The notes beneath the pieces were generated by a model, which was not told the DNA's origin, searched no databases, and saw only the letters and a program-made list of their open reading frames with translations. The position numbers were made by a program, and so were the translations under genes. From NCBI GenBank assembly GCA_964418575.1, contig CAYQMI010000002.1:6830-70829 (forward strand): DNA of 64,000 nucleotides, given 5' to 3'. Of this stretch, positions 17,167 to 26,788 are shown one piece after another; the first letter of the stretch is position 1; every line of letters starts with the position of its first letter. Origin of the DNA: Glaciecola sp964418575. GTDB taxonomy: Bacteria > Pseudomonadota > Gammaproteobacteria > Enterobacterales > Alteromonadaceae.

Positions 17167-18318
17167 ATGCAAGGTTTTGATTTCACCACCACCAAAAAAA
17201 TCATCTGTAATATTGGTGCGCTCGAGCAATTAGCGATGCAATGCCAGCAATTAAACATTCGCAAACCACTCGTAGTGACCGACAAAGGCATTGTGAAATG
17301 CGGCTTGCTAAAAAGCTTATTGGAGATTTGCAAAGGCATGGAACTGCATGTTTTTGATGATGTACAAGCCGACCCAAGTGATGAGCTCGTGCAAGCGTCA
17401 AGCGATTTTGCCATCAATAAGAAAGTAGACGGCATCATTGGCTTTGGTGGCGGAAGTGCCATGGACACCGCTAAGTTAGTGTCAGTGTTAGCATGCCAGC
17501 AGCAAAATTTAGAGGCGCTTTATGGCATTGAAGTAATCACCAGCCCCCGTTTACCACTCATACTGATACCCACAACAGCCGGCACGGGCTCTGAAGTAAC
17601 GCCTATTGCCATTGTCACTACAGGAAACACCACTAAGGCTGGTGTAGTATCGAGCACCTTGCTGCCCGATATCGCTATTCTCGATGCTAATCTCACCCTT
17701 GGTTTACCTGGTCATGTAACGGCTGCAACCGGTATTGATGCTATGGTACATGCTATTGAGGCCTACACTAGCAAACACAAAAAGAACCCTTATTCGGATA
17801 TGCTAGCCAAACAAGCTCTGCGTTTATTATCGCAAAATATCGAAACTGCCACTTTTGATGGCGGCAATCTACAGGCAAGGCAAAATATGTTGTTAGGTGC
17901 ATGTTTGGCAGGACAAGCTTTTGCTAACGCACCGGTGGCAGCCGTGCACGCACTTGCCTACCCCTTAGGTGGTCATTTTCACATTCCCCATGGCTTGAGC
18001 AACTCCTTAGTACTGCCCCACGTCTTGCGTTTTAACCAAGATGTTGCTTTTGCACAATACGCTGAACTTGCACCATATATCCTGAACAACAACATTTCTA
18101 AACAGAGTGCAGAAACACTCAGCGCCAGATTTATTGCGAAGCTCGAAACACTCATTGTGGATTTAACGCTCCCGTATAAACTACAGATGCTTGGCATTGT
18201 GCGCAACGATTTGCCGACCTTAGCCGCCGATGCCATGCAACAAACGCGTTTGTTGGCGAATAACCCAAAAACCATGAGCTATGAAGATGCCCTGCGGATT
18301 TATGAGCTTGCCTTCTGA
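17167..18318 (+). CDS. Iron-containing alcohol dehydrogenase
   Basis: The 383-residue group III dehydrogenase has an NAD-binding region GIIGFGGGSAMDTAK, the PTTAGTGSEVTPIAIV signature, and metal ligands in TGIDAMVHAIEAYTS, AVHALAYPLGGHFHIPHG (two His) and the preceding Asp. ATG 17167 matches the family N-terminus (MQGFDFTTTKKIICNIGAL) better than the upstream TTG at 17107. It would interconvert an alcohol and an aldehyde or ketone with NAD(P). A thioesterase gene follows on the same strand after 62 bp. The substrate is unknown. Confidence 0.9.
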   Translation: MQGFDFTTTKKIICNIGALEQLAMQCQQLNIRKPLVVTDKGIVKCGLLKSLLEICKGMELHVFDDVQADPSDELVQASSDFAINKKVDGIIGFGGGSAMDTAKLVSVLACQQQNLEALYGIEVITSPRLPLILIPTTAGTGSEVTPIAIVTTGNTTKAGVVSSTLLPDIAILDANLTLGLPGHVTAATGIDAMVHAIEAYTSKHKKNPYSDMLAKQALRLLSQNIETATFDGGNLQARQNMLLGACLAGQAFANAPVAAVHALAYPLGGHFHIPHGLSNSLVLPHVLRFNQDVAFAQYAELAPYILNNNISKQSAETLSARFIAKLETLIVDLTLPYKLQMLGIVRNDLPTLAADAMQQTRLLANNPKTMSYEDALRIYELAF

Positions 18319-18380
18319 GTGTTTTAAGCATTGCACAAAGCGCAAATTCAGGCATAGTCTTTAACCAGACTCAGTAAACA

Positions 18381-18824
18381 GTGCATCAAATGACAAAACC
18401 TAAGGCACATAACAAAGACGAATATACTCACTTCTTTGAGTTAAGTACCCGCTGGATGGATAACGATATTTACGGCCATGTAAATAATGTGGTGTATTAC
18501 AGCTACTTCGATACCATTGTGAATCAGTATTTAATCGAGTATGGCGAATTTGATATTCACCAAAGTGACACCATTGGCTTGATGGTGCATTCTGAGTGCA
18601 GTTATTTCACCAGTATTGCCTTTCCAGATAAAATTCAAGGCGCTTTTAGAGTAAACCGCTTGGGCAATAGCTCTGTGCAATACGGCGTAGCAATATTTGC
18701 AGAGGGCGCAGAAAAAGCGTGTGCGCAAGCTTCACTTACGCATGTGTTTGTACAACGAGCGACGCAAGTCCCTCAGCCTATAAGTGGTAAAATACGAGAA
18801 GCATTAGAGCAGGCAACACGATAA
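18381..18824 (+). CDS. 4-hydroxybenzoyl-CoA thioesterase-family (hotdog fold) acyl-CoA thioesterase
   Basis: The 147-residue single hotdog domain has the family signature RWMDNDIYGHVNNVVYYSYFDT, in which the Asp and the GHVNN loop form the active site. GTG 18381 or ATG 18390 can start it. No signal peptide. It lies downstream of the Fe-alcohol dehydrogenase and upstream of a META lipoprotein, all on the plus strand. It probably hydrolyses an acyl- or aryl-CoA; chain specificity cannot be read from sequence. Confidence 0.88.
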   Translation: MHQMTKPKAHNKDEYTHFFELSTRWMDNDIYGHVNNVVYYSYFDTIVNQYLIEYGEFDIHQSDTIGLMVHSECSYFTSIAFPDKIQGAFRVNRLGNSSVQYGVAIFAEGAEKACAQASLTHVFVQRATQVPQPISGKIREALEQATR

Positions 18825-18859
18825 ACGCATCATCTATACAATTATAGGAACGTAACGCG

Positions 18860-19306
18860 ATGAAAATACGTAATATTCAAAAGGCATTAATAGCTACGGC
18901 TGCATTTATAACGATTGGCTGCACACAAGCTGAACAAGGTAGTGACATGGCATCTCCTCCTCTTATGGATACTTATTGGCAGCTAAGTGAACTGCACTCA
19001 AAAGCAATAAAAGAAAGCACAACTGCCCCCACCGCTCATGTCATTTTTGACGAAGCTGAAGGTCGAATTACAGGCTCAACTGGCTGCAACCGCTTTTTTG
19101 GTGGCTTTACGCTAGGCGAAAACAATTCCGTTAGCTTTAGCGAGATTGGCGCAACGCGGCGAGCGTGTTTGCCGGGCGAAGTAGAAGAGCAAGATTATTT
19201 AAATATGCTTGGAGAAACCAGCGCTTACTCCATTGAAAGTGACAAACTTAGCTTTAGCGACACTCAGCAAGAGACGCTGGCGGTATTTACGGCTGTTAAA
19301 CCTTAA
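18860..19306 (+). CDS. META-domain lipoprotein
   Basis: The 148-residue protein has a type II signal peptide ending in the lipobox-like ITIGC at about residue 21. A single META domain follows: DTYWQLSEL, VIFDEAEGRITGSTGCNRFFGGF and RRACLPGEVEEQDYLNML, as in HslJ-like proteins. META domains occur in outer-membrane lipoproteins linked to heat and antibiotic tolerance. It is convergent with katG, separated by a bidirectional terminator. Confidence 0.9.
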   Translation: MKIRNIQKALIATAAFITIGCTQAEQGSDMASPPLMDTYWQLSELHSKAIKESTTAPTAHVIFDEAEGRITGSTGCNRFFGGFTLGENNSVSFSEIGATRRACLPGEVEEQDYLNMLGETSAYSIESDKLSFSDTQQETLAVFTAVKP

Positions 19307-19324
19307 GCATTTTAATTCAATAAA

Positions 19325-19352
19325 AAAGGCACTAGTAGTAGCTAGTGCCTTT
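19325..19352. terminator. Bidirectional terminator between META lipoprotein gene and katG
   Basis: An 11-bp perfect stem, AAAGGCACTAG against CTAGTGCCTTT, has a 6-nt loop. On the minus strand it ends in six U, so it is strongest for katG. It lies between the convergent stops at 19306 and 19368. Confidence 0.85.
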
Positions 19353-19367
19353 GGGTTTCAAATATAT

Positions 19368-21626
19368 CTATCTGTCGGCGTTCATCACTTTAACCCACGC
19401 ATTCACAAAGTCAGATACAAACTTATCTTTTGATGTGTCGTAAGCATAAACTTCAGCCACTGCTCTTAGCTCTGAGTTTGAGCCAAAAATCAGATCTACC
19501 GAAGTCGCCGTCCATTTTTCATCACCGCTTGCACGGTCAAGTCCTTGGTATATGCCATCTTCAGAGGCTTTTTGCCAAACTGTCGACATATCTAATAGGT
19601 TAACGAAAAAATCGTTGCTTAATGTGCCGGGCTGTTCGGTTAAAACACCATGCTTCGCGCCAGCATAGTTTGCGTCTAGCGCACGCATGCCGCCAACAAG
19701 CACGGTCATTTCTGATACCGTCAAATCGAGCTGGTCAGCTTTATCAACTAGCATTTCAGTAGGTGATTTGTAGCTTTGCTCTGCATCAAAGTAGTTTCTA
19801 AATCCATCTGCATTTAATGCGAGTAAATCGAAAGAGTTAGTGTCGGTTTGCTCCTGCGTTGCATCACCACGTCCTGGCGTAAAAGGAACGCTGATATCAT
19901 ACCCAGCTTCACTGGCAGCCTTTTCAATTGCAGCGGCGCCACCAAGTACAATTAAGTCTGCTAAAGATACTTTATGACCGTCTGCCTCTGCGTCTTTTTT
20001 GATATCTTTTAAAACACCAAGCACTTTTTCAAGCTCGTCAGGATTATTCACCTGCCATTGATTTTGTGGCATAAGCGCAATTCTTGCACCATTTGCACCG
20101 CCACGCATATCGGTATTGCGATAGCTTGCCGCTGAGCCCCAAGCAACACGCACAAGCTCTGGCACGCTCAAATCAGACGCTAAAATTTGCGCTTTTAAGG
20201 CCTTTACTTCATCTACACTAATGGTCGACTGTGAGCTCTCGTCGATTGGGTCTTGCCAAATGTGCACTGTTTCTGGCACTTCTTTACCTAAAAAGTTTCT
20301 AGGTGGTCCCATATCTCTGTGAGTTAATTTGTACCAGGCTTTCGCGAAAGCTAAACGATACTCTTCAGGGTCTGCTAAAAAGCGTTCCGCTATTTTGCGA
20401 TATTCAGGGTCGAATTTAAGCGCTAAATCTGCGGTAGTCATAACCGGCGGATTAAACTTACCTTCGATATGCGCATCAGGCACAGCTTTATGAAGCGATT
20501 CATCAGTGGGTATCCACTGAATAGCGCCTGCTGGGCTGCGCGTTTGTTTCCACTCAAAATTCAGCAAGTTGCTTAAATACAGCGAAGTCCATCTTGTAGG
20601 CGCTTGGGTCCAAGCACCTTCTAAACCGCTGGTGGTGGTATCTTCAGAGTGTCCTTTACCGCATTTGTTTTTCCAGCCTAGACCTTGCTCCTCAATACCG
20701 GCTGCTGCTGGCTCTGGACCAACACAATCTGCAGGTTTACGGGCACCGTGCATTTTACCAAAGGTGTGTCCACCGGCAATTAAGGCTAAGGTCTCTTCAT
20801 CGTTCATGGCCATGCGTTCAAAGGCTACACGGATGTTTTTAGCCGAGCCTACTGGGTCTGGCACACCACGCGGGCCTTCTGGATTCACATAAATTAAGCC
20901 CATGTGAGTCGCACCTAATGGGCGCTGAAGCTTGCCATTTTTATCTTCTCTGTCGCTGGCGAGCATTTCAATTTCAGGGCCCCAATAAACTAAATCAGGC
21001 TCCCAGTCGTCTGCTCTGCCGCCCGCAAAACCATAGGTTTGAAACCCCATATTCTCAAGTGCCACGTTACCTGCTAACACCATCAAATCAGACCAAGAAA
21101 GCGCTTCTCCATACTTTTGCTTAACCGGCCATAATAAACGACGCGCTTTATCCAGATTACCATTATCTGGCCAGCTGTTGAGCGGCTCAAAACGCTGCTG
21201 ACCACCACCAGCTCCGCCGCGACCATCGAGCGTACGGTAAGTACCTGCGCTGTGCCAAGTCATGCGGATAAAGAAAGGACCATAGTTACCAAAATCTGCC
21301 GGCCACCAGTCTTGAGAAGTGGTAAGAAGTGTGTCTATATCGCTTTTTACTGCGTCTAAATCGAGCGTTGCGAATGCAGCTGCATAGTCAAAATCTGCGC
21401 CATAGGGATTAGAGCGCCCGTCATGATCTCTAAGTGGCGTTAAATTGAGTTGATCAGGCCACCAAAATTGGTTGGTCTTGGCCTGATTCGCCTTTACAGG
21501 TCCACTGCCCATGGCACCTTTAGGTTTTGACATTTCGTCGCTTTGTGCAAACACCGAGCCCGACATTAGCGTCATAGCAACTAGGCCTGCAATACTGCTG
21601 ATGGAAATTATTTTTTTAACGGTCAT
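19368..21626 (-). CDS. katG: Catalase-peroxidase with signal peptide (periplasmic KatG)
   Basis: The 752-residue class I heme peroxidase has two homologous halves. The distal site RMTWHSAGTYR, the proximal His loop ALIAGGHTFGKMHGA and the Trp-Tyr-Met adduct residues (W in MTWHS, Y in GLIYVNPEGP, M in RMAMNDEE) are intact, so catalase activity is expected. Unlike cytoplasmic KatG it starts with a signal peptide (hydrophobic core about residues 10-25, likely cleavage after VFAQ), resembling KatP/KatG2 forms exported to the periplasm. CGGAG precedes the ATG. It removes hydrogen peroxide outside the cytoplasm. Divergent from htpX. Confidence 0.96.
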   Translation of the reverse strand: MTVKKIISISSIAGLVAMTLMSGSVFAQSDEMSKPKGAMGSGPVKANQAKTNQFWWPDQLNLTPLRDHDGRSNPYGADFDYAAAFATLDLDAVKSDIDTLLTTSQDWWPADFGNYGPFFIRMTWHSAGTYRTLDGRGGAGGGQQRFEPLNSWPDNGNLDKARRLLWPVKQKYGEALSWSDLMVLAGNVALENMGFQTYGFAGGRADDWEPDLVYWGPEIEMLASDREDKNGKLQRPLGATHMGLIYVNPEGPRGVPDPVGSAKNIRVAFERMAMNDEETLALIAGGHTFGKMHGARKPADCVGPEPAAAGIEEQGLGWKNKCGKGHSEDTTTSGLEGAWTQAPTRWTSLYLSNLLNFEWKQTRSPAGAIQWIPTDESLHKAVPDAHIEGKFNPPVMTTADLALKFDPEYRKIAERFLADPEEYRLAFAKAWYKLTHRDMGPPRNFLGKEVPETVHIWQDPIDESSQSTISVDEVKALKAQILASDLSVPELVRVAWGSAASYRNTDMRGGANGARIALMPQNQWQVNNPDELEKVLGVLKDIKKDAEADGHKVSLADLIVLGGAAAIEKAASEAGYDISVPFTPGRGDATQEQTDTNSFDLLALNADGFRNYFDAEQSYKSPTEMLVDKADQLDLTVSEMTVLVGGMRALDANYAGAKHGVLTEQPGTLSNDFFVNLLDMSTVWQKASEDGIYQGLDRASGDEKWTATSVDLIFGSNSELRAVAEVYAYDTSKDKFVSDFVNAWVKVMNADR

Positions 21627-22042
21627 CGCGTTATCTCCGAATACTATTCTGTGTACTTTGTTTTGAACAAGTCACCACACAAAGTATGTGAATAATTAAT
21701 ATGTAAATAAATTGTTATGCACGCTTGTTTGTTGCCACCAATATCCAAGCTTTGGTATTGCCCATTGCACGCATATCAAGTTTTACCTATAGCTTTGTTC
21801 ACTGCGAACGTTGCAACATTTTCGTAGTGTGCGTAAGTATAGACCCTTATCTTAAAAGCGTAATGAGAATAAAAACGATAGGCTCAATCGGAAAAACTGA
21901 TTATGTTTATAGAATGTTAATGTACAGCTTTCTCTGATTGTTTTTTAGCGCTTAATTTTATTTATCGATGTAGCAATTGTTTTTTTAACTGGCGCCATCA
22001 TATTATTAAGTCAATCAGGTTTTGTTTTGGACGTACATTTAC
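21627..22042. other. Divergent intergenic region between katG and htpX
   Basis: This 416-bp AT-rich stretch must hold the promoters of katG (minus) and htpX (plus). Short open frames in it lack ribosome sites and family-like sequence. I see no clear OxyR, heat-shock or CpxR box that I would defend. Confidence 0.5.
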
Positions 22043-22915
22043 ATGAGAATTTTGCTTTTCTTGGGCACTAATATAGCCATCATGGCGCTATTGAGCCTTA
22101 CCTTTAGTATATTTGGGATACAGGGCTTACTCGCTGAGAACGGCGTTGATCTGAACTTGCAGGCCTTATTGGTTTATTCAGCGGTAATTGGTTTTTCAGG
22201 TTCGTTTATCTCTCTGCTTATTTCAAAATGGATGGCAAAGCGCAGCATGGGCGTGCATGTAATTAAAGAAGCGTCGGACCCAACTCAGCGCTGGTTAATG
22301 CAAACTGTTAAGCTCCAAGCTGAGAGAGCCAACATTGGTATGCCCGAGGTCGGTATTTTTGACCATCCCTCCCCCAATGCATTTGCCACCGGCTGGAACA
22401 AAAACAACGCCTTGGTAGCAGTAAGCACTGGCCTGTTGCAGTCGATGAACAAAAACGAAATTGAAGCGGTGCTAGCACACGAAGTGAGCCACGTAGCAAA
22501 TGGCGATATGGTCACACTCACGCTGATTCAAGGCGTGGTAAACACCTTTGTTGTGTTTCTATCTCGCGTCATCGGCCACATTGTTGACCGCGTAGTATTT
22601 AAAGTAGAACGCGGGCACGGCCCTGCGTTTTGGATAGTCTCGTTTGTTGCGCAAATTATCTTAGGCATTTTAGCCATGTCGATTGTTATGTGGTTTTCTC
22701 GCAAAAGAGAATTTAAAGCCGATATTGGTGGAGCAAAACTCGCCGGAAAGCAAAATATGATTGCGGCTCTAGAGCGCTTAAAAGACGGACAAGACGCACC
22801 AAAATTACCTGATGAAATGGCTGCTTTTGCCATTAGTGCGGGTAAAGTTCAGAAAATGTTTGCAAGCCATCCGCCGCTTGAAGATAGAATTCAGGCGCTT
22901 AAGGATATGCGTTAA
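22043..22915 (+). CDS. htpX: Membrane-bound zinc metalloprotease HtpX
   Basis: The 290-residue M48 protease has two N-terminal membrane helices, the zinc-binding HEVSH (VLAHEVSHVANGDM, about residue 139) and the downstream glutamate in REFKADIGGAKLAG. Two more hydrophobic segments flank the catalytic region. ATG 22043 gives MRILLFLGTN, as in other HtpX proteins; an in-frame TTG upstream is less likely. It degrades damaged inner-membrane proteins alongside FtsH. Length is normal. Confidence 0.96.
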   Translation: MRILLFLGTNIAIMALLSLTFSIFGIQGLLAENGVDLNLQALLVYSAVIGFSGSFISLLISKWMAKRSMGVHVIKEASDPTQRWLMQTVKLQAERANIGMPEVGIFDHPSPNAFATGWNKNNALVAVSTGLLQSMNKNEIEAVLAHEVSHVANGDMVTLTLIQGVVNTFVVFLSRVIGHIVDRVVFKVERGHGPAFWIVSFVAQIILGILAMSIVMWFSRKREFKADIGGAKLAGKQNMIAALERLKDGQDAPKLPDEMAAFAISAGKVQKMFASHPPLEDRIQALKDMR

Positions 22916-22931
22916 GCAATCCTTTATTATG

Positions 22932-22959
22932 GCAGCCGCTTACATACTAAAGCGGCTGC
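22932..22959. terminator. Hairpin terminator between convergent htpX and the methyltransferase gene
   Basis: A 10-bp perfect stem, GCAGCCGCTT against AAGCGGCTGC, has an 8-nt loop. It is followed by a U-rich TGTTCTTCTC on the plus strand, 16 bp after the htpX stop. Confidence 0.65.
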
Positions 22960-22980
22960 TGTTCTTCTCAGCTTTATCCC

Positions 22981-24963
22981 TCAGTTTACTTTCTCATTAC
23001 ATTGGCAATAAAAGTTATACATACTAATAAATGTATCAGGGTTGTCTGTTTCATACTTTTCCCATAAGTCCAGATTTAGGCGGTCTTCTGGGTGAGGGTA
23101 TTGGTGGGCGAAATCAATCAGAATGTTTTCACTTGAAAATGTAAAACCTTTAAAACTTAAGTTATGTTTTGCTAAGGTTGCTCTTATCCACGGAATCGAC
23201 ATTTGATGCTCCTGCACGTGAAAGAATAAATCTCTGCATCCGCTCAAAAAGCCTAAATCCTTAAGTTCAAAAATGCCCTCTTCATTTATAAAGTGGCTAT
23301 TTGCATTCACCAAATTGTGATGCCTAAAGCGCCTTATTTCCTCTAGATCAGACTGTATTCCTTTCTTTTTAACAAGCTCTCGTATCTCATTTATATGCTT
23401 TCTAGCTATCTCACTGTAAAGCCCAATCAGCATTAATCCGCCAGGTTTTAGTTTTTCACGAACAATGCTAAAGGCTTTATCAGGGTCTTGCATGTGATGC
23501 AGTACCCCAACCGATTCAAGCATTAAGTAGCTACTGTCAGAATCACCTAGCTTCAGAATATCTTGTTGCTCATATTCAATGTTCTCAAGTCCGTATTCTT
23601 TTGTTTTACGAAGCGCATACGCCAATGAAGTTGAGGAAATATCAATTGCCTTAATTTTTACGTCTTTAAATCTGTATGCTTCATAGACAGATTGCCTCCC
23701 GGTACCGCAGCCAGCAATGAGCATTTCCATATTGTCTTGTTCATAAATGTGAGGGCTATGCAGTTGTAACTCACTCGCCAGTGCCGCCGGGCTGGACACA
23801 TGAAAATCGATATTGCTCCATTGCGGATATGGGCTTTCTTCGTACATGTCCCTCACGTCATTTGAGGTAGCGTTGGTGATGGACGACGCCTTATCTATTT
23901 GCTGCTTATATTGTTGTTCAGCGAGTTGATCGTGATAAAACACCTTGAGGAATTTATCTGAAATTTGAGGACGTGTTAATAGCTCAGCTTTTGTTATTTC
24001 TTGCACTGTGGGGGCTCTATACATGCTGATCAGCAGAAGGCTTGTAGCATCGTTTGACTCCGCAAAATAAGACTCTAATACTTTTAATTGCTGATTTTCC
24101 TTGTCATCACGAACAATAATATACCCTGTGAGATAGCCTTGTATCGCAATCGACTGCACTAAGTTGAGCGCATAATCCGCGCTCATCGGTATAGCGATAT
24201 CTGAGACGATAGTCCGCCTCACCTTGCTTAGCCAAAGCTCAAACGGCAAATACACATTGTAACCAGAGCTTAAAAAGGCATTCAGCAATACGTCATCATT
24301 CAAATCCTGAAGCGTAAGCTTTAAGAGCTCGGCTTTGTCGTATTTTGCAACGAGCAAGGTAGCGGTATGCGGCATATATTTTTGAAAGTCAGTGTTCTGC
24401 TGCTCAAAAACATAGAGCAAGGCTTTTTCTACGTGCGTCTTATATTGTTTGGCAAGGGTGTTTTGCAGCGAGTATTCGATATCTTTAAGATTAACATCCT
24501 TATGGCCTAGCTCAATAAGCATAGCTGATGCTTCAAGCAAGGACACTTTATCGTCTGCTTTTCTGGCTAAGCTTAATAGCTGCTTCCATGCATCTATATT
24601 GCTACTTTCCTTGCTCACAATAAATTGTTGCTGCTTGAGGGCCTCAGCCATTTGGCCAGATGTTATTAATAGGTCGATGTAGGTTTTTCTTATTTTAATA
24701 TCGTCGGGGGCTGCGACCTGGGCTTTATTGAGGTATTGAAAAATCACTTGTGTGGGTTGTTGACCCATCAACATAATCGCCAGCAAATGATTTACATTGG
24801 CATCGTCGGGCTTGATGCGCTGCATGTTTACTATTTCATTGTAGGCTTGCTGCATATTTCCTTTTTTATATGCATTATTCGCCTTTCTGTAATGCACTTT
24901 TAGTTTGCCCTTAATTGCTCCTATTATGGGTAACTCTTTTAATTTTCTTTTAGTTGAGTTCAT
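22981..24963 (-). CDS. TPR-repeat protein fused to a class I SAM-dependent methyltransferase
   Basis: The protein is about 660 residues long. Residues about 25-150 are TPR-like helical repeats (YRKANNAYKKGNMQQAYNEI, NHLLAIMLMGQQ). A middle helical region contains the YEESPYPQW motif near residue 375, seen in large TPR-methyltransferases. The C-terminal half is a Rossmann methyltransferase with motif I EMLIAGCGTGRQSV, motif II IKAIDISSTSLAYA and post-motif VGVLHHMQDPDKAF. GTG 24969 or ATG 24963 starts it. The target, probably a protein or glycan, is unknown, and it has no obvious operon partner. Confidence 0.85.
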   Translation of the reverse strand: MNSTKRKLKELPIIGAIKGKLKVHYRKANNAYKKGNMQQAYNEIVNMQRIKPDDANVNHLLAIMLMGQQPTQVIFQYLNKAQVAAPDDIKIRKTYIDLLITSGQMAEALKQQQFIVSKESSNIDAWKQLLSLARKADDKVSLLEASAMLIELGHKDVNLKDIEYSLQNTLAKQYKTHVEKALLYVFEQQNTDFQKYMPHTATLLVAKYDKAELLKLTLQDLNDDVLLNAFLSSGYNVYLPFELWLSKVRRTIVSDIAIPMSADYALNLVQSIAIQGYLTGYIIVRDDKENQQLKVLESYFAESNDATSLLLISMYRAPTVQEITKAELLTRPQISDKFLKVFYHDQLAEQQYKQQIDKASSITNATSNDVRDMYEESPYPQWSNIDFHVSSPAALASELQLHSPHIYEQDNMEMLIAGCGTGRQSVYEAYRFKDVKIKAIDISSTSLAYALRKTKEYGLENIEYEQQDILKLGDSDSSYLMLESVGVLHHMQDPDKAFSIVREKLKPGGLMLIGLYSEIARKHINEIRELVKKKGIQSDLEEIRRFRHHNLVNANSHFINEEGIFELKDLGFLSGCRDLFFHVQEHQMSIPWIRATLAKHNLSFKGFTFSSENILIDFAHQYPHPEDRLNLDLWEKYETDNPDTFISMYNFYCQCNEKVN

Positions 24964-25050
24964 TGCCACATCGCATGCGCTTTTAACATCAAGGTGGATA
25001 AAAAGTAGCAGTACCTAGTTGAATTTACAATAAAGGCTCGCTTGTGTGCA

Positions 25051-25884
25051 TCAGCGGCTGTTTATATTTTGCTGCTGCCATACCTTTGGCGATACCCCCA
25101 CTTTTTTTCGAAAAGCGCGCGCCAAAGCAGAGCCATTCTCATAACCCACCTTTTCAGCAACCACACTCACGGTATCGCCTTTTAACAAGGCACTTTGCGC
25201 CACGTTCATACGCCAGTCAGTTAAATATTCTCCAGGGGTTTCGCCTACAACATCACGAAACAAGTCTGCAAATTTAGAGCGCGACATAAATGCCAGTTCC
25301 GCCATTGATTCTAAACTCCAGGGATATTCTGGCTGTGCATGAATTTGCGTAATCACCGAAGCCAGCGGTGGATGCGCAAGTCCGGCGAGCATGCCGTGGG
25401 AAACTTCGTTGCTGTTTAATACCTCACGCAATACTTGAATAATAAAAATATCGCATAAGCGGTCAATCATCGGCATGCGCCCGCACTTACTGTCGAAGGC
25501 TTCTTTGAATAACCATTTAGCGGTTTTTTTCAAATCGGGGTAACGGCTGAGCTGAAATTTTAAAAAGGGCGGAAGCGCTTGGGCAATCGGGTTGGCTGTT
25601 ACATCCACATACTCAATGGTAGCACATACTAAATCGGCGCCTTTTACCGGGTCTGGCACAATACGATGTTTACGCCCGGTTGGAAAAAACATCACGCTAG
25701 GCTGACCGATGTTGCGCTTTTTACCCTGGTGATCAATTAAATCCAAAGAGCCTGACTTGAGAATATGAATATGCCCACGCTTACCAGAGGGCTCATCAAA
25801 ATCGCTTAAGCCGCACAGATTCCCTGAAAAAAACACATCAGCATGCAGGTTAAAACGTTTCAAAATTTGCGATAAACGGTCCAC
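25051..25884 (-). CDS. AraC-family transcriptional regulator with N-terminal cupin
   Basis: The 277-residue protein has an N-terminal cupin-type sensor (GHIHILKSGSLDLI, FPTGRKHRIVPDP). A C-terminal AraC double HTH follows (SLESMAELAFMSRSKFADLFRDV, then GDTVSVVAEKVGYENGSALARAF), ending in VGVSPKVWQQ. Start is GTG 25884 with a typical MDRLSQIL beginning. The next gene rightwards, encoding a YHS protein, is divergent across a 166-bp gap and could be its target, but no operator is obvious. The ligand is unknown. Confidence 0.9.
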   Translation of the reverse strand: MDRLSQILKRFNLHADVFFSGNLCGLSDFDEPSGKRGHIHILKSGSLDLIDHQGKKRNIGQPSVMFFPTGRKHRIVPDPVKGADLVCATIEYVDVTANPIAQALPPFLKFQLSRYPDLKKTAKWLFKEAFDSKCGRMPMIDRLCDIFIIQVLREVLNSNEVSHGMLAGLAHPPLASVITQIHAQPEYPWSLESMAELAFMSRSKFADLFRDVVGETPGEYLTDWRMNVAQSALLKGDTVSVVAEKVGYENGSALARAFRKKVGVSPKVWQQQNINSR

Positions 25885-26050
25885 GACATCCCTTTTGGAC
25901 GATTTGTATTGTTTTATAGACTACTTCATCCATTTTGTATTAGCAAATACCTATCATATGCAGTGTCACTTAGCCTTACTCAAACAAGACTTTGCTTTGA
26001 AGCAACAATTTGCTTCTTAAAACAATTAACTACTTCAATAGGAAATTATT

Positions 26051-26530
26051 ATGAACTTTCGCACTATTTTAAAAGCAACAGCAATCGCAACTACACTAGC
26101 CTTAAGCACCGTTACCTTTGCTGCAGACATTGACGTAAACGCCAATAAAAACGACCTTGCAATACAAGGTTTTGATACCGTAGCGTATTTCACCGACGGC
26201 CAAGCTGTAAAAGGCAATGCTAACTATACCGCTACTCACAAAAACGCGATTTATCAGTTTGCGAGTGAAGAACACCGCGATTTATTTCGCGAAAATCCCG
26301 ACAAATATGCACCTCAGTATGGTGGCTATTGCGCCTTTGGCGTGACGATGGACCGCAAATTCGACACCGACCCCACCGCGTTTAAAATTGTAAACGACAA
26401 GCTTTACTTAAATTTGAACGCACAAGTTCAGCAGCGCTGGTTAACCGATGTACCTGGGTTTATTACCGAAGCCAACGGCAACTGGGGCGAGATTAAAAGC
26501 AAAACTGATGCTGAGCTAGAATCAGAGTAG
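26051..26530 (+). CDS. Exported YHS-domain protein
   Basis: The 159-residue protein has a signal peptide (cleavage likely after TFAA near residue 25) and a YHS domain: NDLAIQGFDTVAYF, IYQFASEEHRDLFRENPDKYAPQYGGYCAFGV. YHS domains are metal-associated, often with copper or heavy-metal handling; the single Cys and clustered His/Tyr fit that. AGGAAATT precedes the ATG. It is followed by a terminator and then a DUF305 fusion gene, another family tied to copper, so a periplasmic metal role is plausible but inferred. Confidence 0.88.
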   Translation: MNFRTILKATAIATTLALSTVTFAADIDVNANKNDLAIQGFDTVAYFTDGQAVKGNANYTATHKNAIYQFASEEHRDLFRENPDKYAPQYGGYCAFGVTMDRKFDTDPTAFKIVNDKLYLNLNAQVQQRWLTDVPGFITEANGNWGEIKSKTDAELESE

Positions 26531-26613
26531 AAGTTTAAAAGCGCACTAAGCGGCGATTTATCCCTCGTAAATCGTCGGTTTTACTCAAGCATATTGAAAT
26601 CGCCTGAGTTTGC

Positions 26614-26647
26614 AAACGCCCTCATTTTATTATGCAGGGCGTTTTTT
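26614..26647 (+). terminator. Rho-independent terminator after the YHS gene
   Basis: The stem AAACGCCCT against AGGGCGTTT with a 13-nt loop is followed by TTTTTTA on the plus strand, 83 bp after the YHS stop. Confidence 0.75.
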
Positions 26648-26788
26648 ATTTAAGGCATATCTAGCCGTTCTCGAGGATTGCTCCAACTTTCCGCATAGCG
26701 TGATTCCTGTATTTCTTTACACTTTTCCCAATTCGCAATAGTCTTGTATAAAAAGTTTGCTTTTATTTGTAACAGGATTGTTTTGCTT

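Noticed and set aside
21725..21937. 70-residue frame between katG and htpX
   Set aside because: No ribosome site, odd composition and no family resemblance; treated as intergenic.
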